From assembly GCF_016862575.1 (NCBI RefSeq), contig NZ_BONF01000042.1, positions 56,453-120,452 on the forward strand: 64,000 nt of DNA, given 5' to 3'. Below, piece after piece: positions 17,191-24,980 of this stretch (its first letter is position 1; the number at the start of each line of letters is the position of its first letter). Made by a program: the position numbers and the translations under genes. Below the pieces are notes generated by a model, which was not told where the DNA came from, searched no databases, and saw nothing but the letters and a program-made list of their open reading frames with translations. This DNA is from Catellatospora bangladeshensis. GTDB taxonomy: Bacteria; Actinomycetota; Actinomycetes; Mycobacteriales; Micromonosporaceae.

Positions 17191-17194
17191 GACT

Positions 17195-17234
17195 CCGGGG
17201 TGCCGGGCCCCTCGGGGTGGGCCCGGCACCCCGG
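17195..17234 (+). terminator. Terminator of the alr-ddl operon
   Basis: CCGGGGTGCCGGGCCC (17195-17210) and GGGCCCGGCACCCCGG (17219-17234) form a perfect 16-bp stem with an 8-base loop immediately after ddl. Confidence 0.75.
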
Positions 17235-17266
17235 CACACCTTCAACCCAGGCGACGACCCGCGTCC

Positions 17267-17326
17267 GCAGTTTCGGGGAGACTGCACGAATCGAAGCCAG
17301 GAGCCGTGCAGTTTCCCCGAAACTGC
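17267..17326. repeat. Long imperfect hairpin between ddl and the FBP gene
   Basis: GCAGTTTCGGGGA plus ACTGCACG (17267-17288) pairs with CGTGCAGT plus TCCCCGAAACTGC (17305-17326), about 21 pairs with one interior irregularity and a 16-base loop. It lies between two converging genes, in addition to the ddl terminator. No second copy was noticed. Confidence 0.6.
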
Positions 17327-17351
17327 ACCACCGGGCCCAGCCGGCTGGGCG

Positions 17352-17780
17352 TCAGGGGTGGAGGACCTCGTCGAGGAAGGCGTCGAGGCGGGTGGCGAGG
17401 TCGTCGCCGGGGAGGCAGTTCAGGGCGGCGCACATGTAGGTGCCGACCGTGTCGCCGCGCCGCCCGGCGTCCCCGGCGCGGCGGGCGGTGAACAGGGTGA
17501 CCTCGTCGGCGGTGCGCACCGCCTGGCAGAGCAGGCACATCGCCGCCCGCCCGCGCGACATGGACGAGCCGGCGGCGCGCAGCAGCAGCCCCACCGGTTT
17601 GCCGTCGCGCCAGCGCAGCACATACCCCCGCTGGTCGAGCTTGGGGTCACGCCAGCCGAGGAAGGTCAGCGACGGCCAGTCCCGCTCGGCGAAGTCCTTC
17701 GGCAGCGTCATCGCCGACGCGTCGCCGCGCGAGCAGTTGCTCATCGCCCGCCTGATCTGGGCTTCTGTCATCGGTTCCAC
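17352..17780 (-). CDS. FBP-domain (EF-G-binding protein type) treble-clef zinc-finger protein
   Basis: This 142-residue actinobacterial protein is related to the C-terminal zinc finger of fusidic-acid resistance/EF-G-binding proteins. A zinc site is suggested by AAMCLLCQAV near 96-105 and TYMCAALNCLPG near 122-133, separated by DEVTLFTARRAGDAGRR. The N-terminus is EAQIRRAMSNCSRGDA. The GTG at 17780 lies seven bases after TAGCGT (17788-17793) with no ribosome site, so a leaderless start is chosen; ATG 17771 is the alternative. Family members are thought to act on ribosome-bound EF-G; activity here is inferred. Confidence 0.75.
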   Translation of the reverse strand: MEPMTEAQIRRAMSNCSRGDASAMTLPKDFAERDWPSLTFLGWRDPKLDQRGYVLRWRDGKPVGLLLRAAGSSMSRGRAAMCLLCQAVRTADEVTLFTARRAGDAGRRGDTVGTYMCAALNCLPGDDLATRLDAFLDEVLHP

Positions 17781-17909
17781 CCGGCGCACGCTACGCCGGG
17801 GCGAGCCGATGATCGACCACATTTCCCCGGTCCCCGCACCGGCGGTGACGGGCGGCACGGGCCGCGCACCCGGGGCGGTATCGGCCCGCCCGCCCGTTAT
17901 CCTGGGCAG

Positions 17910-18560
17910 ATGATCAAGGCAGTGGTGTTCGATGTGGGCGAGACGCTGATCGACGAGACCCGCATCTGGAGCCGCTGGGCCGACCGCCTGGGCGTGCCCC
18001 GCTTCGCCATGCTCGGCCTGCTCGGCGGCATGGCCGCCATGGACCGCCCGCACGGCGACGCGTTCGAGCTGCTGCGCCCCGGCCTGGACGTCGACGCCGA
18101 GATCGCCGCCTGGGCCGTCGAGGACCCCGACGGCCTGCGTGAGAACTTCGACGAGGCCGACCTCTACCCCGACGTGCGGCCCGCGTTCGCCGAGCTGCGC
18201 CGCCGCGGCCTCACCGTGATCATCGCCGGGAACCAGCCGCCGCAGGCCAAGGCCGCCCTGGAGCGGATGGACCTGCCCGTCGACGCGATCTTCACCTCCG
18301 CCGAGTGGGGCATCGAGAAGCCGCACCCGCACTTCTTCGCCAAGGTCGCCGAGGTCGCCGCGCTCGAGCCGGCGCACATCTGCTACGTCGGCGACCGTGT
18401 CGACAACGACGTGCTGCCCGCCACCCGCGCCGGCATGATGCCGGTGCTGATCCGCCGCGGGCCCTGGGGTTACCTCGGCTCGGAGAAGCCCGACGCGGCC
18501 CGCCACGCCACCATCGTCGACGGCCTGGACACCCTGCCCGGCCTGCTGCGCCCCGCCTGA
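17910..18560 (+). CDS. HAD-family hydrolase
   Basis: This is a 216-residue haloacid-dehalogenase-like phosphatase. Motif I is VVFDVGETLID with the nucleophile Asp; VGET replaces the usual DGT, as in some phosphoglycolate-phosphatase-like members. A helical cap follows, motif II IIAGNQP, motif III Lys in GIEKPHPHFFAK, and motif IV YVGDRVDNDVLPA. The substrate is unknown. The ATG is six bases after TATCCT (17898-17903), a leaderless arrangement. Confidence 0.86.
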   Translation: MIKAVVFDVGETLIDETRIWSRWADRLGVPRFAMLGLLGGMAAMDRPHGDAFELLRPGLDVDAEIAAWAVEDPDGLRENFDEADLYPDVRPAFAELRRRGLTVIIAGNQPPQAKAALERMDLPVDAIFTSAEWGIEKPHPHFFAKVAEVAALEPAHICYVGDRVDNDVLPATRAGMMPVLIRRGPWGYLGSEKPDAARHATIVDGLDTLPGLLRPA

Positions 18561-18637
18561 TCAGGCGCCATTCCGGCAACGGCCTGCGCCCCCGCTCCCG
18601 CGCTCTTAGCGTGGAGGTGATTCTTCGAGGAGGAGCG

Positions 18638-18901
18638 ATGGCCAGGAACCACAAGAACAACCAGTCCCGCCGGCACCCGGAGGCCGAGCAGCCGGCCGAG
18701 CAGGACCAGCCCGGCGCTCCGCACGCCGAGCACGAGCACGGGCCCGACTCGCACTCCGGCTGGGCCACCGAGCGGGCCGAGGAGCGCTCCCGGCAGGCCG
18801 CCATGGCCGCGCGGGAGAAGACGACACGCACCCACATGCCGACCGGCCAGTCGACGGGCATGCACCTGCGCAAGGGCAACCAGCCCCGCGGCGGCCGCTG
18901 A
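18638..18901 (+). CDS. Small hydrophilic protein, unknown function
   Basis: This 87-residue, strongly charged, probably disordered protein starts with basic residues (ARNHKNNQSRRHPE), continues with an acidic His-rich centre (HAEHEHGPDSHS), and ends with a basic tail. AGGAGG precedes the ATG at ideal spacing, so translation is credible. No domain is recognised. It stands alone between the HAD and CorC genes. Confidence 0.6.
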   Translation: MARNHKNNQSRRHPEAEQPAEQDQPGAPHAEHEHGPDSHSGWATERAEERSRQAAMAAREKTTRTHMPTGQSTGMHLRKGNQPRGGR

Positions 18902-18946
18902 CCCAACGCGCGGACAGACCGCTGAGCTGCTGATACCGTTGACCGA

Positions 18947-19024
18947 ATGGAAGGCTGTGATACGGGGCCGGGCCTGTGCCCGGCCTGCGCGTACCGGCTG
19001 ACAGACCAGGCGGGCCCAGGGTGA
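18947..19024 (+). CDS. Putative 25-residue leaderless upstream ORF
   Basis: TACCGT (18934-18939) is followed after seven bases by ATG GAA GGC. The frame gives 25 residues with a CPAC pair and a third Cys (MEGCDTGPGLCPACAYRL), ending TGA seven bases before the GTG of the CorC gene. The promoter spacing matches ten other genes in this window, so the message probably starts here and CorC is translated second. It could be a regulatory or metal-binding leader peptide; function unknown. Confidence 0.4.
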   Translation: MEGCDTGPGLCPACAYRLTDQAGPG

Positions 19025-19030
19025 TGCGCG

Positions 19031-20350
19031 GTGGGCGACCACTGGATCCAGCTCGTACTGGTAGCCGTACTCATCATCGTGAACGCGCTGTTCGCCGGCA
19101 GCGAGATGGCGCTGGTCTCCCTTCGTGAAGGCCAGCTGCGCCGGATGGAGCAGCAGGGTGGCGGCGCCGCGGCCGCCGCGGCACTGGCCCGGGACCCGAA
19201 CCGGTACCTGGCCACCATCCAGATCGGCATCACACTGGCCGGGTTCCTGGCCTCGGCGACCGCCGCGATCGCCCTGGCCGAGGTGTTGCAGCCCGCACTG
19301 GGCTTCCTCGGCCGCGCCGCCCGACCCGTGGCCGTCGTCGGCGTCACCCTGGTCCTGACGTTCCTCACCCTGGTCTTCGGCGAGCTGGCGCCCAAACGCG
19401 TGGCCATGCAGCACGCCGAGCGCTGGGCCCGGCTCGCCGGGCGCCCGCTGACCACGCTCGCGGCGATCTCACGGCCGTTCGTGTGGGTGCTGAGCAAAGC
19501 CACCGACCTGGGCGTACGCCTCATGGGCGGGGACCCGGGCAGCCACCGCGACGAGATCACCCCCGAGGAGGTACGCGACCTCGTCAGCGTGCACCGGGGT
19601 TTCACCGCCGAGCAGCGGCTGATCATCGCCGGCGCCGTGGAGATCACCGAACGGGTGCTGCGCGAGGTGCTCATCCCCCGCCGCAACGTCTTCCTGCTCG
19701 ACGCCGACCTGCCCGTGGACGTGGCCCGCAAGGAGCTGGCCGGGTCCGGCTTCTCCCGGGCGCCGGTGGTGCGCCGGCGCAACATCGACGACACCATCGG
19801 CATCGTGCACCTGCGCGACCTGCTCAGCCAGGACGACGGCACGGTCGCCGACGTCGCCCGACCGGTGCTGCTGCTGCCCGACTCGCTGCACGCCGGGGAC
19901 GCGCTGCGCCGCTTCAAGGTCGAGCGGCAGCAGTTCGCCCTGGTCGTGGACGAGCACGGCGCCGTGGACGGCATCGTGACCATGGAGGACCTGCTGGAGG
20001 AGGTCGTCGGGGAGATCTACGACGAGGCCGACCGGGACGTGATGGCGGTGCAGCAGGGCGAGGACGGCGACATGCTGCTGCCCGGCACGTTCCCGATGCA
20101 CGACCTGCCCGACATCGGCGTCAACTTCGGCCAGCGCCCCGACGGGGACTACATCACCGTCGCCGGGCTGGTCATCGCCGTGCTCGGCCACGTGCCGACC
20201 CGCCCCGGCGAGATCGTGCACCTGGACGGCTGGACCGCGCAGGTCACCTCCGTGGACCGCCACGCCATCACCGAGATCCGCCTGCGCCCCTGCGGCGGCC
20301 CCGCAGGCGACGCCCTCTGCCCACCCCGCGCCCGCACCGAGTCCGCCTAG
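19031..20350 (+). CDS. CorC/HlyC (CNNM-type) membrane protein with CBS pair
   Basis: This 439-residue protein has a DUF21/CNNM transmembrane domain (1-190, AVLIIVNALFAGSEMALVS), then a tandem CBS pair with LIPRRNVFLLDAD and GIVHLRDLL followed by VVDEHGAVDGIVTMEDLLEE, and a C-terminal CorC_HlyC domain (about 345-425). The family is linked to Mg/Co efflux and ion homeostasis; adenine nucleotides bind the CBS pair in relatives. The GTG start is seven bases after the small upstream frame. The gene ends just before a 79-bp hairpin repeat. Confidence 0.86.
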   Translation: MGDHWIQLVLVAVLIIVNALFAGSEMALVSLREGQLRRMEQQGGGAAAAAALARDPNRYLATIQIGITLAGFLASATAAIALAEVLQPALGFLGRAARPVAVVGVTLVLTFLTLVFGELAPKRVAMQHAERWARLAGRPLTTLAAISRPFVWVLSKATDLGVRLMGGDPGSHRDEITPEEVRDLVSVHRGFTAEQRLIIAGAVEITERVLREVLIPRRNVFLLDADLPVDVARKELAGSGFSRAPVVRRRNIDDTIGIVHLRDLLSQDDGTVADVARPVLLLPDSLHAGDALRRFKVERQQFALVVDEHGAVDGIVTMEDLLEEVVGEIYDEADRDVMAVQQGEDGDMLLPGTFPMHDLPDIGVNFGQRPDGDYITVAGLVIAVLGHVPTRPGEIVHLDGWTAQVTSVDRHAITEIRLRPCGGPAGDALCPPRARTESA

Positions 20351-20357
20351 CGCGCCT

Positions 20358-20437
20358 TTGATCATCCGACTTGCCTGGCACCTGGGCGTATCTTGAGCGC
20401 GCATTCGCCCATCTGCCAGGCAAGTCGAGTGATCAAG
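20358..20437. repeat. 79-bp hairpin repeat, copy 1
   Basis: CGACTTGCCTGGCA (20368-20381) pairs with TGCCAGGCAAGTCG (20414-20427), with a further TGGGCG/CGCCCA stem inside and TTGATCA/TGATCAA at the tips. It supplies the stop codon region of the minus-strand membrane gene and separates it from the CorC gene. The inner 68 bp differ from copy 2 by one base. Confidence 0.85.
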
Positions 20438-20921
20438 CCGGGTCACGGGCGGGCCGGGCGCGGTGCACGGCTCGCAGGAAGGCGCCGCTCGCCGCGTAGA
20501 ACGTGCCGAACAGCGACGCGATGAGGAACTGGAGCGCGAACTGCGCGAACTGGTAGCGCTCCGCGCTGGCCGGGCCGGTCCGCCGCCCGTGGGACTCGAA
20601 CCAGTACCCGTCGGGCGCCTGCTCCACGTTGCCCGCCGCGCACGCCATCACGAACGCGCCGAGCAGCAGCGCGAGCAGGGCGGCCACCGCCGCCTTCAGC
20701 CAGGCCGGGGTGTCGGCGTACGCGTCACGCGCCACGTCGGGATCGAACAGTCCCTGAAGAAGCAGGTAGCCGAGCAGCACGGCGCCGAACATCGCGGCGT
20801 TGAGGCCGATCATCCCGATGATGCCGGCCCCGATCCGGCTCGGACCCGGCCGCACCGCATCCACGAGGACGAGCGCGCACAGCAGCAGCCCGACCGCGTT
20901 CCACGCCCTAAGCGCCCGCAT
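20433..20921 (-). CDS. Membrane protein of unknown function between two hairpin repeats
   Basis: This 162-residue protein has about four membrane helices (residues 6-24, 34-58, 80-98 and 130-150) and a short outside loop GNVEQAPDGYWFESHGRRTG. No family is recognised. The ATG at 20921 is preceded by only a weak ribosome site. The TGA stop lies within copy 1 of the 79-bp repeat, and copy 2 lies upstream, so the gene sits inside a direct-repeat pair. Confidence 0.6.
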   Translation of the reverse strand: MRALRAWNAVGLLLCALVLVDAVRPGPSRIGAGIIGMIGLNAAMFGAVLLGYLLLQGLFDPDVARDAYADTPAWLKAAVAALLALLLGAFVMACAAGNVEQAPDGYWFESHGRRTGPASAERYQFAQFALQFLIASLFGTFYAASGAFLRAVHRARPARDPA

Positions 20922-21049
20922 CGCGCCACGATAACGCCCCGTGCCGGGTCCCACCGCCCCGTGATCGTCCCCGCCGGCGCCGCGGCCGCCGTCCGCCCGT
21001 CCGGCCCTCCGCCCGCCCGTCCGCCGACTCGTCCGCCGGCCCGCCCGCA

Positions 21050-21128
21050 TGATCGTTCGACTTGCCTGGCACCTGGGCGTATCTTGAGCGCGCTTTCGCC
21101 CATCTGCCAGGCAAGTCGAGTGGTCTTG
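21050..21128. repeat. 79-bp hairpin repeat, copy 2
   Basis: The same element as at 20358 in the same orientation: CGACTTGCCTGGCA at 21058-21071 and TGCCAGGCAAGTCG at 21105-21118. The loop base at the A/T difference is the only inner change; the tips have diverged (ATGATCG and GTGGTCTTG). Confidence 0.85.
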
Positions 21129-21164
21129 ACGGGCCGCCGGGCCGCGGGGCGGGGCGGGGCGGGG

Positions 21165-21728
21165 TCAGCGTGGGGTGAGGCCGGTGAAGACGACGGCGAG
21201 GGTGCGGGTCTGCAGGTCGGGGGGCCAGCCGCCCTGGACGGCGCCCTGGCAGACGGCGGCGAGCAGCGCCATCACCTCGGGCAGCGCGACGTCGCGGCGT
21301 ACCGTGCCGGCCTGCTGGGCCTCCTCGAGCAGGCTGCCGACGGAGCGCTCGAGCCGGCCGACGGCGTCGGGGACGTTCAGCCCGGAGCCCGCCTCGGCGA
21401 GCAGGTCGACGACGGTCTTCTGGCGCGCGGCGTGGGCCACCAGGCCGGTGAAGAACGCGAACAGCGCGTCGCCGGGCGCGCTGTCACGCAGCAGGCCGTC
21501 CACGTCGGACAGCAGCCGGTCGAGCAGGTCCTTCATGATCGCCCGGAGCAGGTCGGCCTTGGTCGGGAAGTGGCGGAAGACGGTGCCGATGGCGACCCCG
21601 GCGCGATTGGCGACCTCCTCGGTGGAGGCGGCCGGGCCGCGCTCGGAGAACACCTGCGCACCCGCGGTCAGGATCCGGGCGCGGTTACGCGCCGCGTCGG
21701 CGCGCAGCGGCTTGGCGTCGGCTGGCAC
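21165..21728 (-). CDS. TetR-family transcriptional regulator
   Basis: This is a 187-residue repressor-type protein. The DNA-binding part is ARILTAGAQVFSERGPAAST, then VANRAGVAIGTVFRHFPTKADLL (about 15-60), followed by an all-helical ligand domain ending WPPDLQTRTLAVVFTGLTPR. GTG 21728 is chosen because GGGAG lies five bases upstream; a GTG 33 bases earlier is possible. It is divergent from an NTF2-like gene across two TGAG-N6-CTCA palindromes, so autoregulation and control of that neighbour are likely. The ligand is unknown. Confidence 0.88.
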   Translation of the reverse strand: MPADAKPLRADAARNRARILTAGAQVFSERGPAASTEEVANRAGVAIGTVFRHFPTKADLLRAIMKDLLDRLLSDVDGLLRDSAPGDALFAFFTGLVAHAARQKTVVDLLAEAGSGLNVPDAVGRLERSVGSLLEEAQQAGTVRRDVALPEVMALLAAVCQGAVQGGWPPDLQTRTLAVVFTGLTPR

Positions 21729-21746
21729 ACGTACTCCCTTGAAAGA

Positions 21747-21789
21747 TGAGTCCCCACTCACTATCGTGGAGAACCTGAGTCAACGCTCA
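21747..21789. promoter_or_regulatory. Paired TetR operators
   Basis: TGAGTCCCCACTCA (21747-21760) and TGAGTCAACGCTCA (21776-21789) share TGAG-N6-CTCA with centres 29 bp apart in the divergent promoter region. Their placement between a TetR gene and its neighbour marks them as operators. Confidence 0.65.
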
Positions 21790-21807
21790 TTTTACCGGAG
21801 GTGCCTC

Positions 21808-22218
21808 GTGCCCACGCCCCGCGAAGCGTTCGACCGGCTGCGCCGGCAGTGGTTCCTCGCCGCCCAGTCCGACCTGGATGAAGACCTGTTCACCGAAGAC
21901 CTCGTCGTCGAGATGCCCTTTGCCGCACCCGGCCGCCCCACCCGCATCGAGGGCAGAGCGGCCTTCATCGCGTACGCCCAGACAGGACGCGCGACCCTGC
22001 CCGTCCGGTTCGACCGGTGCGACATCACCGCCGCACACGACACCGCCGACCCCGACGTCATCGTCGTCGAGTACGAGCTGGGCGGCACCGTCACCACCAC
22101 CGGCGTGAGCGCGTCCGCGCCGTTCGTCGGCGTGCTGCGCACCCGCGACGGCCGCATCGCCCACTGGCGCGAGTACCAGCACACCCTCGCCATCGCGCAG
22201 GCCCTCGCCGCCGCGTGA
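21808..22218 (+). CDS. NTF2-like (SnoaL-type) protein
   Basis: This 136-residue alpha+beta barrel shows REAFDRLRRQWFLAAQ, then DLVVEMPFAAPGRPTRIEG, RAAFIAYA, and VVEYELGGTVTTTG, ending VGVLRTRDGRIAHWREYQH. This is the SnoaL/NTF2 fold used by polyketide cyclases, isomerases and many small-molecule binders. GGAGG lies six bases before the GTG. It is divergent from TetR and likely repressed by it, suggesting a detoxification or ketosteroid-isomerase-like role; the substrate is unknown. Confidence 0.8.
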   Translation: MPTPREAFDRLRRQWFLAAQSDLDEDLFTEDLVVEMPFAAPGRPTRIEGRAAFIAYAQTGRATLPVRFDRCDITAAHDTADPDVIVVEYELGGTVTTTGVSASAPFVGVLRTRDGRIAHWREYQHTLAIAQALAAA

Positions 22219-22224
22219 CCGGCG

Positions 22225-22644
22225 TCAGCCCAGATAGGGCGCAGGCCGGTTGTCGATGCTGAACTGCTGGCGCGCCTCACCGTCGGCGTACGCGATCACG
22301 TGGCCCGGGTCCGTGTAGATGCCGACCAGGCCGGTGATCTCGATGTCCAGTCCGGTCTCCTCGCGCACCTCCCGCACCACGCACCGCTCCAGGGTCTCGC
22401 CGACCTCCATCGTGCCGCCGGGCAGCGCCCAGTTGCCCGAGTCGGTGCGCCGCTGCAGCAGCACCCGGCCGTACTCGTCGGCGAGCACGGCCACCCCGCC
22501 GGGCACGATCCGCGTCGCCGCCGGGGCGGCCGGGTCGTGGTAGTAGTCGCGGCGCGCCGGCCCCGCCGCCTCCCGGGGCGGCCCGCCCCACTCCGGCCTC
22601 GGCGCGGCCGGTGTCTCGTGTGCCGTCATCGTCGCCGTCCACAT
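22225..22644 (-). CDS. Nudix hydrolase, C-terminally short
   Basis: This 139-residue protein has a complete Nudix box (GGTMEVGETLERC, then REVREETGLDI), so Mg binding and pyrophosphohydrolase chemistry on a nucleoside-diphosphate-linked substrate are expected. The strand AYADGEARQQFSI normally leads into another 30-40 residues completing the fold, but here the frame ends nine residues later (DNRPAPYLG). The protein may be truncated by deletion. The next gene on the strand starts after it at 23118, and their stop/start gap is 6 bases. Confidence 0.8.
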   Translation of the reverse strand: MWTATMTAHETPAAPRPEWGGPPREAAGPARRDYYHDPAAPAATRIVPGGVAVLADEYGRVLLQRRTDSGNWALPGGTMEVGETLERCVVREVREETGLDIEITGLVGIYTDPGHVIAYADGEARQQFSIDNRPAPYLG

Positions 22645-22650
22645 CGCATG

Positions 22651-23118
22651 TCACTCGCCCGCCCCGGGCGGCACCGCGCGCAGAGATCTGCGGCCCCGGC
22701 GCGCGAGGTCCGCGTCCAGCGCGATCACGCAGAACAACGCCACACAGAACCAGGCCTCGACCCAATCGGCCGGCACCAGCAGCCAGAGCAGCCCTCCGAT
22801 CACCAGCGTGCTCACCAGCCACCAGTTGATCAGCCAGAACGGCGAATCCTGGAACAGGTGACGCAGCAGCCTGCCCCGCCGCCGCGCCGGCGTACCCCGC
22901 CGCCTGCCCATCACGTACCGGATCGCCTGCGGGCCCAGGCCGACGAGCATCACGATCCCGGCCAGCTTGAGCCCTCGGTCCTTGCCGAGCAGGTCCGGCA
23001 CCAGCATGAACAGCCCGATGACCACGACCGCGAGCGCGAGGCAGGCCATGAGCGCCACCGAGACCGCCGTCTCGCCCTCGCCCGGGACCGGACGCGTAAC
23101 GCCCTTACCGTCAGCCAT
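22651..23118 (-). CDS. Small membrane protein, paralog of the Imm1-fused neighbour
   Basis: This 155-residue protein has about four membrane helices (20-40, 50-65, 100-118, 120-135). The central stretch LLRHLFQDSPFWLINWW followed by LLWLLVPADWVEAWF matches LLHHLFRESPFRWVNGW and LRWLVPGDWARGWYLL in the next gene upstream (23196-24041). The two genes therefore arose by duplication. The first lacks the C-terminal Imm1-type domain. Function unknown. Confidence 0.62.
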   Translation of the reverse strand: MADGKGVTRPVPGEGETAVSVALMACLALAVVVIGLFMLVPDLLGKDRGLKLAGIVMLVGLGPQAIRYVMGRRRGTPARRRGRLLRHLFQDSPFWLINWWLVSTLVIGGLLWLLVPADWVEAWFCVALFCVIALDADLARRGRRSLRAVPPGAGE

Positions 23119-23195
23119 GTCAGCTCCCCTGTGACGTCAGCCGCCGACCATAACCGTCCCGCGCCACGCCCGGTGCCCCGGCCGAGTAAGAATCT

Positions 23196-24041
23196 TCACG
23201 CCGCCGCCCGATCCGGGCGCGGCAGTTCACCCGCGACGAAGTACGCGCACAGCACGTCGATCGCTACGTCAACGGGGATCTCGCTGCCGGGAGGGAACAC
23301 CGCCTGGCGATCATCGGTGTAGACGACCGGCACACCGGAGACACCGTCCGGACCGGCCACGGCCACCTGCGGCGGCCCGCCCTCGGGCACCGTCAGCACC
23401 ATGCTGTCCGGCTCCCCGAGGCCGATGACGGCGCGCGGCGCGCCCGGCAGGACCAAGTCGACGGGCGTGGGCCGTCCAGCGGCCTCGTGGTGCAGCTGCC
23501 ATAGCAGGTCGCGCAGCTCAGCCACGCTCGCCACCTCCCGCGAGTGGTCACCCGACTCCCATTCGAGCTGCGCGGCGAGCGGTTCCCGCACCGGTGTCCC
23601 CGGCGCGGCGCCAGTGCCCACCCGCTCTGGGCCGCTCCGCGCCTGCGCCCTCAGCGCGATGCCGCTGGCGACGAGGCTGGCAAGCAGGTACCAGCCGCGC
23701 GCCCAGTCACCGGGCACCAGCCACCGCAGCACCGCGCAGACGGCCAGGGACAACGCGGCCCACCCGTTCACCCACCGGAAGGGCGACTCACGGAAGAGGT
23801 GGTGAAGAAGATGCACGGCTGGGTGTCGGCGCTCGCCCGCGTCGGCGGCAGTCCGGCCGGCAGCTGCATGCTTGACCACGTCCCACTGGGGAAGGACGAC
23901 GAAACAGGCGAGCAGGAACGACAGCCGGAACACCGGATCGCGGGTGATCGGCTCCGGCACCAGGAAGATCAGCGCCGCCACCACGGCCGCCGAGCCCACC
24001 AGCCACGCCGCCAGTATCAGGTACGACCTGTCCCGCGCCAC
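23196..24041 (-). CDS. Membrane protein fused to an Imm1-like immunity domain
   Basis: This is a 281-residue protein. Residues 1-145 hold about four membrane helices homologous to the downstream gene product. Residues 160-278 look like an Imm1 immunity domain: VASVAELRDLLWQLHHEA, then VIGLGEPDSMVLTV, and FPPGSEIPVDVAIDVLCAYF ending GELPRP. Imm1 proteins neutralise nuclease/deaminase-type polymorphic toxins; a membrane-anchored form is unusual. No toxin gene is recognised nearby. The GTG start lies behind GATGAGG. The Imm1 call rests on pattern recognition only. Confidence 0.62.
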   Translation of the reverse strand: MARDRSYLILAAWLVGSAAVVAALIFLVPEPITRDPVFRLSFLLACFVVLPQWDVVKHAAAGRTAADAGERRHPAVHLLHHLFRESPFRWVNGWAALSLAVCAVLRWLVPGDWARGWYLLASLVASGIALRAQARSGPERVGTGAAPGTPVREPLAAQLEWESGDHSREVASVAELRDLLWQLHHEAAGRPTPVDLVLPGAPRAVIGLGEPDSMVLTVPEGGPPQVAVAGPDGVSGVPVVYTDDRQAVFPPGSEIPVDVAIDVLCAYFVAGELPRPDRAAA

Positions 24042-24208
24042 GAACCGACCGCCTCATCCCCGTAATGGATCTCGGCGTGCAAGGTAGCGGGTAGGTGCCA
24101 CCCGCGCAGCCCTGCTGCCCGCGAGCAGAAGCCGTGCCCGGCGCTCCGATCGGCCTGACGTCATGGGCGGGCGGCCGTCCCGGGCGGACGGTGGCATGAT
24201 CTGTGCCC

Positions 24209-24889
24209 ATGCGGCTGATCGACGACACGGAACTGCACCGTTCCTCGGTGGTCGCCAACAACGCGATGAACCGCGAGCGCGGCCTCGACGGCGTCAACAG
24301 CTACGCCCGTGACCTCGGTTTCCACCCGCTCGACCGGCTGCGGCCCCGGCTGGCCGAGCACGGCACGGCGTCCTGGCTGGACCTGTGCTGCGGACAGGGA
24401 CGCGCCCTGGCCCAGGCTGCCGCGCAGCAGCTCGACGGGCTGACCCTGACCGGCGTGGACCTGGCCGGCCACTTCGACCCGGCCGCGACGGCCGCACCGG
24501 ACCTGACCCTGGTCACCGCCTCCCTCGGCGAGTGGCAGCCGGGCCGGACCTTCGACCTGATCACGTGCGTGCACGGGCTGCACTACGTCGGCGACAAGCT
24601 CGGCACGCTCGCCCGGGTGCTGACCTGGCTGGCGCCGGACGGGTTCTTCGCCGCGCACCTCGACCTCGGCAGCATCCGGCTGCTCGACGGCACACCTGCC
24701 GTCCAGCCCCTGCGCCGCCTGCTGCGCACGGCCGGGCTCGCCTACGACGGACGCAGGCGGCTGCTCACCTGCACCGGCCCACGCGAGCTGGTCCTGCCGT
24801 TCGCGTATGCCGGAGCCGACGACCAGGCCGGCCCCAACTACACCGGCCAGCCCGCCGTCGACTCCTACTACCGCCCGCTGCCCGTCTAG
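24209..24889 (+). CDS. SAM-dependent class I methyltransferase
   Basis: This 226-residue protein carries motif I WLDLCCGQGRALAQ (SAM-binding loop), motif II LTGVDLAGHFD, and FDLITCVHGLHYVGDK as post-motif II. The Rossmann fold is complete and ends in a short beta region. No target-specific domain is present, so the substrate is unknown. The ATG is chosen; a GTG six bases earlier is in frame. No ribosome site is evident. Confidence 0.82.
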   Translation: MRLIDDTELHRSSVVANNAMNRERGLDGVNSYARDLGFHPLDRLRPRLAEHGTASWLDLCCGQGRALAQAAAQQLDGLTLTGVDLAGHFDPAATAAPDLTLVTASLGEWQPGRTFDLITCVHGLHYVGDKLGTLARVLTWLAPDGFFAAHLDLGSIRLLDGTPAVQPLRRLLRTAGLAYDGRRRLLTCTGPRELVLPFAYAGADDQAGPNYTGQPAVDSYYRPLPV

Positions 24890-24980
24890 GCCTGTGCCGG
24901 CGCTGCCCGTGAGCACGTGCGGGCCACGCGACGCGGATTGGCTGCAGTCTGCGGCGTACCCGCTGGTCTAAGGTCTGCTC

